DNA from: Thermoplasmata archaeon
GTDB lineage: Archaea; Thermoplasmatota; Thermoplasmata; Lutacidiplasmatales; UBA184
Direction: 5' to 3'
NCBI GenBank assembly: GCA_030039525.1
Contig: JASHVI010000243.1
Span: forward strand, 1 to 10,904
DNA: 10,904 nucleotides
Part shown: piece after piece, positions 5,907 through 10,904 of the stretch
Layout: every line of letters starts with the position of its first letter
Numbering within the stretch: position 1 is the stretch's first letter
Position numbers and translations under genes: made by a program
The notes under the pieces: model-generated
The model's input: only the letters and a program-made list of their open reading frames with translations
What the model was told of the DNA's origin: nothing
Databases searched by the model: none

Positions 5907-6845
5907 CTACGCCGGGTGCCCGCGCCAGTGGTCCAGGAGCGACCGGAGGGTCACGTCCCACGGGACCTCCGGGGCCCAGCCGAGGGCCCGAACGCGGGAG
6001 GTGTCGGCCTGCAGCACCGTCTCGTCGACCCGGCGCATGCGGCCCGGCTCCGTCTCCACGGTGATCGGTACCTTGGCGAGCTCCACGAGCCCGTCGACGA
6101 CCGAGCGCATCGTCCGGGTGATGCCGGAGCCCAGGTTGTACGCTTCGCCCGGGATGCCCCGCTCGACCACGAGCTCCATCGCCCGCACCGCGTCGCGGAC
6201 GTCGCTGAAGTCCCGGCGGGTCGTGAGATCGCCGACCTTCAGCACGGCGGCCGCGCCGCTCCGCTCGGCCCGGGCGATCTGCTGGGCGAAGTCGTTCGGT
6301 GCGTCGCCGCTCTTTCCGGGGCCGGTGGTCGCGAAGATCCTCAGCCGGAAGGTCGGGACCCCGTAGCTCGCGGTGTACGTGTAGCAGATCAGGTCGGCGG
6401 CCGCCTTGCTCGCACCGTACGGGCTCACCGGCCGGAGCGGGAGCTCCTCCGACATCGGCTGGCGGTCGGTCGGCCCGTAGGCCGCGCTGCTGCTCGCGAA
6501 GGCGAACCGGGTGCGCTCCGAGTGCTGCCGGAGCCACTCGAGGAGGTGGACCGTGCCCGCTAGGTTGGCGCGGAACGTCCCGGAGGGGTCTTCCCACGAC
6601 GGCCGGACGTACGGCTGCGCCCCGAGGTGGTAGAGGATCTCCGGTCGGGTCGCCTCGAGGACCTTCGAGACCTCGGCCTCGTCGCGGATGTCCAAGTGGA
6701 CCATGGGTCCGCCGTTGCCGCGGCCGAGAAGGTACGGGTCCGGATCGATCAGGTAGGTCCGGGTCACCTCGTGACCGGAGCGCTCCAGCCGCTCCGCCAG
6801 ATGGGTGCCGAGGAACCCCGAGCCGCCGGTGATGAGGACCCGCAC
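5907..6845 (-). CDS. NAD(P)-dependent sugar epimerase/reductase (extended SDR, Rmd/GMD-like)
   Basis: A 312-residue extended short-chain dehydrogenase. The Rossmann motif GGSGFLG is at 7-13, an acidic LDIRD segment at 51-55, the catalytic Ser in ASSSAAYG (117-124), and Tyr143-x3-Lys147 in SPYGASK. TTGPGKSGDAPNDFAQQI (173-190) and VGDLTTRRDFSDVRDAV (204-220) resemble GDP-6-deoxy-D-mannose reductase (Rmd) and GDP-mannose 4,6-dehydratase more than UDP-glucose 4-epimerase. It is probably used for nucleotide-sugar synthesis for surface glycans or protein N-glycans, in the cytoplasm. The exact substrate is not determined by the sequence, and no glycosyltransferase or second sugar enzyme is adjacent. 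The start is GTG at 6843-6845, two residues before the VLITGG strand. A possible TATA box at 6904-6915 would leave a leader of about 35-40 nt. Confidence 0.9.
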   Translation of the reverse strand: MRVLITGGSGFLGTHLAERLERSGHEVTRTYLIDPDPYLLGRGNGGPMVHLDIRDEAEVSKVLEATRPEILYHLGAQPYVRPSWEDPSGTFRANLAGTVHLLEWLRQHSERTRFAFASSSAAYGPTDRQPMSEELPLRPVSPYGASKAAADLICYTYTASYGVPTFRLRIFATTGPGKSGDAPNDFAQQIARAERSGAAAVLKVGDLTTRRDFSDVRDAVRAMELVVERGIPGEAYNLGSGITRTMRSVVDGLVELAKVPITVETEPGRMRRVDETVLQADTSRVRALGWAPEVPWDVTLRSLLDHWRGHPA

Positions 6846-6903
6846 GATCGACCGCTCGGTGTGGGAGCCTCGGGAGGCGCCCGAGGCCGAGCCGCGTCGT
6901 TCC

Positions 6904-6915
6904 GCTAATATCTTT
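6904..6915. promoter_or_regulatory. AT-rich promoter element in the epimerase/gcvPA divergent gap
   Basis: The plus-strand string GCTAATATCTTT is the most AT-rich patch in the gap between the divergent epimerase and gcvPA genes. Read on the minus strand it would start epimerase transcription around 6880; read on the plus strand it could serve gcvPA with a longer leader. Orientation cannot be decided by eye. Confidence 0.35.
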
Positions 6916-6930
6916 CGCGGAGCGAGGCCG

Positions 6931-6946
6931 CCGGCCCCCGGGCCGG
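6931..6946. repeat. 16-bp inverted repeat upstream of gcvPA
   Basis: CCGGCCC-CC-GGGCCGG is a perfect pair of 7-bp arms around a 2-bp centre, 7 bp upstream of the gcvPA TATA-like box. It could be an operator for a dimeric regulator, or chance in GC-rich DNA. Confidence 0.4.
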
Positions 6947-6953
6947 TGGAATC

Positions 6954-6961
6954 GATTTATC
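6954..6961 (+). promoter_or_regulatory. TATA-like box for the gcvPA-gcvPB operon
   Basis: GATTTATC, in an otherwise GC-rich stretch, would place transcription start near 6983. This argues against the upstream GTG at 6969, which would lie between box and start site, and favours GTG at 6996 or 6999. Confidence 0.45.
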
Positions 6962-6984
6962 TCCGTCCGTGTCGGACGGCCCCC

Positions 6985-6990
6985 GAGGTC
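6985..6990 (+). promoter_or_regulatory. Shine-Dalgarno deciding the gcvPA start
   Basis: GAGGTC lies 5 nt before GTG 6996 and 8 nt before GTG 6999, good spacing for either and downstream of the alternative GTG at 6969. If transcription starts near 6983 this SD would be at the very 5' end, so a start site further upstream is also possible. Confidence 0.4.
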
Positions 6991-6995
6991 GTCGG

Positions 6996-8384
6996 GTGGT
7001 GCGCTGGATCCCGGACTCCGCGGAGACCGAGGGAGAGCTCCTGAAGGCCCTCGGGCTCTCCGACACGGAGGAACTCTTCGCGGACGTCCCTCGATCGGTC
7101 CGCGTCGGGCGACTGGGGCTCGCCCGGGGACTCGAGGAGCCGCAGGCCATCGAGGCGGTCGACAAGATCCTCGCCCGCAACCGCCCCTATTCCGGGTTCG
7201 CTAACTTCCTAGGAGGCCGGGTCGCCGTGCGTCCGATCCCCGCCGCCGTGGACGCGATCCTCTCCCGGAGCGAGTTCTACACCTCGTACACCCCGTACCA
7301 GCCGGAGGCGAGCCAGGGGATGCTGCAGGCCCTCTTCGAGTTCCAGAGCCTCTGGGTGGAGCTCACGGGGCTCGACGCGGCGAACGCATCGCTCTACGAC
7401 GGCGCCACCGCGGCGGGGGAGGCGCTCCTCCTGAGCCGACGGATCCATGAGGGGAACCGCTTCCTGGTCCCCGCGAGCCTCTCGTGGGAAGAGCGCAGCG
7501 TCCTCGCGAACTACGCCGCCGGCCATCCGATCCGGATCGAGGAGATCCCGTTCGACGGCGCCACCGGGGGCCTCGAGCTGGCGGCGGTGAAGGCCGCCCT
7601 CGCCTCCGGCGACGTCTTCGGGTGTCTCGTCGAGGTCCCGAACGGCTTCGGCCACCTCGATGAGGGCTGGCTGGAGCTGCGCGCCCTCCTCGGAGCCATC
7701 CCGCTCGTCGCGCTCGCGGACCCGCTGGCGCTGAGCGTCCTCGAGCCCCCGGGCGCGTGGGGCGCCGATATCGTCGTGGGCGAGGGGCAGGGCTTCGGGG
7801 CGGCCCCATCGTTCGGCGGGCCGCCCCTCGGCCTGTTCGCCTGTCGAAAGGAGCACCTTCGCTACGCCCCCGGCCGGATCGTCGGCGCGACGCACGACGC
7901 CGAGGGACGCCGCGCCTACACGCTCACGCTGCAGACCCGCGAGCAGCACATCCGGCGCTCCCGGGCGACCTCGAACATCTGCACGAACCAGTCGCTGCTG
8001 GCGCTCGCGTTCGTGGTCTACGCGAGCCTCGTGGGCCCGAGCGGCCTACGGAGCCTCCAGGCCGACCTCGCCGAGGAGGCCGAGGCGCTGGTGCGGGATC
8101 TCTCGAAGGTCCCCGGGATCACCGCGCCCCGGTTCTCGGCGCCCTACCTCTCGGACTTCACCCTGGAGGTCGCCGGCCACTCGGGGGTCGATTTCCTGAG
8201 GGAGCTCGCGCGCCGCAAGGTCCTGGGCGGCGTCCCGCTGTCGGACCCCCGGTCCCCGGGCCCGAGCGATCCGTTCCGTTCGATGGTGCGCGCGGCGGCT
8301 ACGGCCCGCGGCCAGGGAAGGGCTCGCGCCCGGTACGTCCGGGCCGCGCGTTCGTTGCTGGCCGGCGGGGGGGCTGCGGTATGA
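6996..8384 (+). CDS. gcvPA: Glycine dehydrogenase (decarboxylating) subunit 1
   Basis: The N-terminal-half subunit of the two-part P-protein of the glycine cleavage system; with GcvPB it decarboxylates glycine and passes the aminomethyl group to lipoyl-GcvH. It has 462 residues from GTG 6996. Family blocks seen in order: RWIPDS at 3-8, RSEFYTSYTPYQPEASQG at 91-108, ANASLYDGATA at 129-139, GADIVVGEGQGFG at 256-268, TLQTREQHIRR at 311-321 and SNICTNQ at 326-332. The start at 6996 (or 6999) puts Met just before the conserved R-W-I-P block and after an SD; the longer GTG 6969 start adds nine unconserved residues. The C-terminus is unusual: after LGGVPL (410-415) the expected hydrophobic strand (LLVAVTE-like) is replaced by an Arg/Ala-rich segment of similar length. 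gcvT, gcvH and lpd are not in the window. The stop overlaps the gcvPB start (ATGA). Confidence 0.92.
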   Translation: MVRWIPDSAETEGELLKALGLSDTEELFADVPRSVRVGRLGLARGLEEPQAIEAVDKILARNRPYSGFANFLGGRVAVRPIPAAVDAILSRSEFYTSYTPYQPEASQGMLQALFEFQSLWVELTGLDAANASLYDGATAAGEALLLSRRIHEGNRFLVPASLSWEERSVLANYAAGHPIRIEEIPFDGATGGLELAAVKAALASGDVFGCLVEVPNGFGHLDEGWLELRALLGAIPLVALADPLALSVLEPPGAWGADIVVGEGQGFGAAPSFGGPPLGLFACRKEHLRYAPGRIVGATHDAEGRRAYTLTLQTREQHIRRSRATSNICTNQSLLALAFVVYASLVGPSGLRSLQADLAEEAEALVRDLSKVPGITAPRFSAPYLSDFTLEVAGHSGVDFLRELARRKVLGGVPLSDPRSPGPSDPFRSMVRAAATARGQGRARARYVRAARSLLAGGGAAV

Positions 8385-9868
8385 CGTTCCGACAGGCCCG
8401 CTACGAGGAGCCCCCGATCTGGGAGCTCGGGGGGTCCCCCTCGACCTCGGAGCCCGAACCGGGGATCGCCCGGATCCCGGAACGGTTGAGGCGCCGCGAG
8501 CCGCTCCGGTGGCCCGAGCTCGGCGAGCTCGAGGTCGTTCGCCATTATACCCGGCTCTCACAGATGAACTTCGGGATCGACACGATGCCCTACCCGCTCG
8601 GCTCGTGCACGATGAAGTACAATCCGAAGGTCTCCGAGCTCCTCGCCCGCCGGCGCGAGGCGCAGGAGCTCCACCCGGGCCAGCCGGAGGAGACCGTCCA
8701 GGGGGCCCTCGAGCTGCTCTGGCGGCTCGAGCGGGGCCTGTCGAGGGTGACAGGGTTCCCGGAGGTCTCGCTGCAGCCCGCCGCCGGCGCGCACGGGGAG
8801 TACGCCGCGCTCCGGATGGTGCAGGAGTACTTCCGGGACAAGGGCGAGCTCGAGCGGCGCCGCGAGGTGATCCTACCGGACACGGCCCACGGGACGAACC
8901 CCGCGTCGGCGGCGATGGCCGGCTTCGTCGCGCGCGAGATCCCCTCGAAGGACGGCTGCGTGGATCTCGACCGGCTGAAGGAGGCCGTCGGCGAGCGCAC
9001 GGCCGCGCTCATGCTCACCAACCCGAACACCGCCGGGCTCTTCGAGAGCGAGATCGTCGAGATCCAGAAGACCGTCCACGCGGCGGGCGGCCTCCTCTAC
9101 TACGACGGCGCGAACCTGAACGCGATCCTCGGCGTGACCCACCCGGGGAAGATGGGCTTCGACGTCGCCCACCTCAACCTGCACAAGACCTTCGCCACGC
9201 CCCACGGAGGCGGCGGCCCCGGCGCCGGCGTCCTCGCCGCCTCGGAGCGGCTCGCCCCGTACCTCCCGGTCCCGCGGGTCGTCAAGACCGGCCGGAGGTT
9301 CCGCCTCGACTACGATCGGCCGAAGTCGATCGGGAAGATCAAGTCGGCCTACGGCAACTTCGGCCTCGACCTGAGGGCCTACGTCTTCCTCCTCTCCCAC
9401 GGCGAGGAGGGACTGAAGCGGATCTCGCGCCGCGCGGTGCTCAACTCGAACTACCTGGCGAAGAAGCTCAGGGAGTCCCTCCCGGGACCGTTCCGGCCGC
9501 TCGTGAAGCACGAGTTCCTCCTTTCCGGGGCGCCCCTGAAGGCCCGGGGGGTCCGGACGCTGGACCTCGCGAAGCGGCTGCTCGACGAGGGGGTCCACGC
9601 CCCGACGATCTACTTCCCGTCGCTCGTGGAGGAGGCGCTCATGATCGAGTTCCCCGAGACCGAGAGCCGACGGGAGCTCGACGGGTTCGTCGAGGCGTTC
9701 CGGCGCGCGGTGACCGACACGCCGGAGGCGCTGAAGAGTGCCCCGCACTCGCTGGCCGTCGCCCGGGTCGACGAGCTCGAGGCCGCGCGCCGGCCGATGC
9801 TCTCCTGGCGCGACCTGCGGAACGCCGCAAACCTTGAAGCCCCCGTCCCCGTCCCGCCGCCGTCATGA
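8381..9868 (+). CDS. gcvPB: Glycine dehydrogenase (decarboxylating) subunit 2
   Basis: The PLP-binding subunit of the split P-protein; 495 residues, the usual length. Lys269 in NLHKTF is the expected Schiff-base lysine, followed by the Gly-rich PHGGGGPGAG (274-283). Other family blocks: FGIDTMPYPLGSCTMKYNP at 64-82, LQPAAGAHGEYAAL at 131-144, DTAHGTNPASAAMAG at 167-181, TNPNTAGLFE at 213-222, DGANLNAI at 242-249 and PTIYFPSLVEEALMIEFPET at 408-427. All look intact, so it should be active with GcvPA. The ATG at 8381 overlaps the gcvPA stop in ATGA and follows a G-rich run that can serve as ribosome-binding site, so the two subunits are probably translated in a coupled, near-stoichiometric way. 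The last ~10 residues are Pro/Val-rich and overlap the promoter and start of the peptidase gene. Confidence 0.96.
   Translation: MTFRQARYEEPPIWELGGSPSTSEPEPGIARIPERLRRREPLRWPELGELEVVRHYTRLSQMNFGIDTMPYPLGSCTMKYNPKVSELLARRREAQELHPGQPEETVQGALELLWRLERGLSRVTGFPEVSLQPAAGAHGEYAALRMVQEYFRDKGELERRREVILPDTAHGTNPASAAMAGFVAREIPSKDGCVDLDRLKEAVGERTAALMLTNPNTAGLFESEIVEIQKTVHAAGGLLYYDGANLNAILGVTHPGKMGFDVAHLNLHKTFATPHGGGGPGAGVLAASERLAPYLPVPRVVKTGRRFRLDYDRPKSIGKIKSAYGNFGLDLRAYVFLLSHGEEGLKRISRRAVLNSNYLAKKLRESLPGPFRPLVKHEFLLSGAPLKARGVRTLDLAKRLLDEGVHAPTIYFPSLVEEALMIEFPETESRRELDGFVEAFRRAVTDTPEALKSAPHSLAVARVDELEAARRPMLSWRDLRNAANLEAPVPVPPPS
9829..9838 (+). promoter_or_regulatory. Possible internal TATA-like box for the M24 peptidase gene
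   Basis: AAACCTTGAA inside the 3' end of gcvPB is centred about 30 nt before the peptidase ATG and resembles the CCTTAAGA box of the nuclease gene. The sequence between is pyrimidine-rich with no SD, so the peptidase may have a leaderless transcript as well as read-through from gcvPAB. Confidence 0.35.
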
Positions 9869-10904
9869 AGGAACGGCTGAAGCGGATCTTCCAGGGTCTC
9901 GAAACGCCGGCCGAGGCGATCGTCCTCGCGAACTCCGTCGACCCCCATCTCGATCGGAGCTTCTTCTACCTCTTCGACGTGCCGAGCGGGCTCTTCGAGG
10001 GCTCCCTCGCTGTCGGACTGCCCGATGGGCAGCTCCACGTCTTCTCCTCGCCGCTCGAAGAGGAGAGCGCGCACCAAGCGGCGCGGCGCGACCCGCACGT
10101 CGAGATCCACGTGCCGAAGACCAGCGCCGAGCGCGACGCGCTCCTCGCGAAGCTCGTCCCGGCCGGCGGCCCCGTCGCCATGAACTTCCGGGAGCTGACC
10201 CACGAGAGCTTCCTCGCGGTGCAGAAGGCGATCCCGAAGGCGAAGCTCACCGACGCGAGCGAGACCATCCGGAAGGTCCGCATGGTGAAGGACGAAGGTG
10301 AGCTGGAGCGCCTCGGGCGGGCCGCGGCGGTCGCCTCCGCCGTCGGGAAGGAGATCCCCGGAATGCTGAAGGCCGGCATGAGCGAGCTCGACCTGGCGGC
10401 CCAGATGGAGTACCGGATGATGCAGCACGGCGGCGGCGGCGCGAGCTTCTCGACGATCGTCGCCTTCGACGAGAAGAGCGCCGAGCCGCACTACTCCCCG
10501 CAGGGTCGTCCGCTGAAGGCCGGGGTCTCCATCGTCTGCGACTTCGGCTCCTACTTCCAGCGGTACGCCTCGGACATCACGCGCTCGTTCCGGTTCGGCC
10601 GGGGCGACGCGGAGCTCCGCAAGGCCCACGAGACCGTCTTCGCCGCCCAGGAGGCCGCGCTCGCGGCGATCCACCCCGGGGTGCCGGCGAAGACCGTGCA
10701 CGGCGCCGCGGCCGCGGTGATCGAGGCCAGCCCCTTCAAGGGCCGCTTCACGCACGGGCTCGGCCACTCGATCGGCCTCGCCGTCCACGACGGCTTCAGC
10801 ATGAACCCGCTGAACGCGGAGCCGCTCGCCGAGGGGATGGCGCTCACGGTCGAGCCCGGCATCTACCTCCCCGGGAAGGGCGGGGTCCGGATCGAGGACG
10901 ACAT
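9865..10904 (+). CDS. M24 family metallopeptidase, Xaa-Pro aminopeptidase/dipeptidase type (3' end outside window)
   Basis: 346 codons are visible and the stop lies beyond the window. An N-terminal creatinase-like domain (about 1-135) precedes the pita-bread catalytic domain starting near RKVRMVKDEGELERL (136-150), the order of prolidases and aminopeptidase P. Metal ligands are all visible: Asp226 (CDFGSY), Asp237 (SDITRS), His301 (HGLGHSIG), Glu330 (VEPGIY) and Glu344 (RIEDD). It should bind two divalent metals and cleave before or after proline in short peptides in the cytoplasm; dipeptidase versus aminopeptidase cannot be settled by eye. Little sequence is probably missing, since the family ends about 20-30 residues after the RIED motif. 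The ATG overlaps the gcvPB stop (ATGA). There is no SD; a TATA-like box about 30 nt upstream suggests an additional promoter. Confidence 0.92.
   Translation, partial: MKERLKRIFQGLETPAEAIVLANSVDPHLDRSFFYLFDVPSGLFEGSLAVGLPDGQLHVFSSPLEEESAHQAARRDPHVEIHVPKTSAERDALLAKLVPAGGPVAMNFRELTHESFLAVQKAIPKAKLTDASETIRKVRMVKDEGELERLGRAAAVASAVGKEIPGMLKAGMSELDLAAQMEYRMMQHGGGGASFSTIVAFDEKSAEPHYSPQGRPLKAGVSIVCDFGSYFQRYASDITRSFRFGRGDAELRKAHETVFAAQEAALAAIHPGVPAKTVHGAAAAVIEASPFKGRFTHGLGHSIGLAVHDGFSMNPLNAEPLAEGMALTVEPGIYLPGKGGVRIEDD

Noticed and set aside
4750..6597. Long upstream extension of the Rieske frame
   Set aside because: It overlaps the Nog1 and epimerase genes in another frame on the same strand; composition is Arg/Gly/Pro-rich without motifs. 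It is a shadow frame.
5907..6845. Calling the epimerase GalE or dTDP-glucose dehydratase
   Set aside because: The TTGPG...DFAQQI and RRDFSDVRD blocks resemble Rmd/GMD-type enzymes more, but the substrate cannot be fixed, so only the broad family is given.
6969..6995. Alternative GTG start of gcvPA at 6969
   Set aside because: It lies only about 8 bp after the TATA-like box and upstream of the SD, and adds residues not typical of the family. It remains possible if transcription starts further upstream.
7757..8380. Upstream extension of the gcvPB frame
   Set aside because: It overlaps gcvPA, has no recognisable domain, and the conserved GcvPB N-terminus begins at ATG 8381.
1..10904. Defence, toxin-antitoxin, CRISPR, secretion or mobile-element system
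   Set aside because: Every kilobase is accounted for by recognisable housekeeping families; no repeats array, transposase, integrase or nuclease-methylase pair was seen.

Overview
The window is a compact, very GC-rich stretch of chromosome that reads as archaeal. Signs of this are a KH-less beta-CASP nuclease of the archaeal CPSF type, a short Nog1 GTPase without the eukaryotic C-terminal extension, a small stand-alone JAMM protease, a split two-subunit glycine decarboxylase, and several starts with no Shine-Dalgarno but an AT-rich TATA-like box 25-30 nt upstream (leaderless style). Proteins are not strongly acidic, which argues against a haloarchaeon. A high-GC member of Thermoplasmatota is my best guess, by inference only. 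All intergenic gaps are under 160 bp; no tRNA, rRNA, CRISPR array, insertion sequence or phage gene is visible.

Layout. 1-879 (+) is the C-terminal part of a radical SAM protein cut by the window edge. 3080-885 (-) is a three-gene operon: an inositol-monophosphatase-family phosphatase, NAD kinase (GTGA overlap) and a JAMM/MPN metalloprotease (26-bp overlap). The phosphatase-kinase order matches the two halves of the fused NADP phosphatase/NAD kinase known from Methanocaldococcus. Divergent from it, 3174-4409 (+) encodes the beta-CASP ribonuclease. 6845-4417 (-) holds a sugar-nucleotide epimerase/reductase, the Nog1 GTPase and a small Rieske ferredoxin; each has its own promoter candidate, so this may be three transcripts. 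Divergent from the epimerase, 6996-10904 (+) holds gcvPA, gcvPB and an M24 Xaa-Pro-type peptidase (truncated by the window end), each joined by an ATGA overlap.

Functionally this is housekeeping: NADP(H) balance, protein or SAMP-conjugate trimming, RNA 3'-end processing, ribosome assembly, nucleotide-sugar synthesis, glycine catabolism/C1 supply and peptide turnover. I see no defence, secretion or mobile system. The more interesting points are the split NADP phosphatase/NAD kinase pair, a G8 tract at the nadK-JAMM overlap where a one-base slip would fuse the two proteins, promoters nested in the ends of upstream genes, and a divergent C-terminus in GcvPA.
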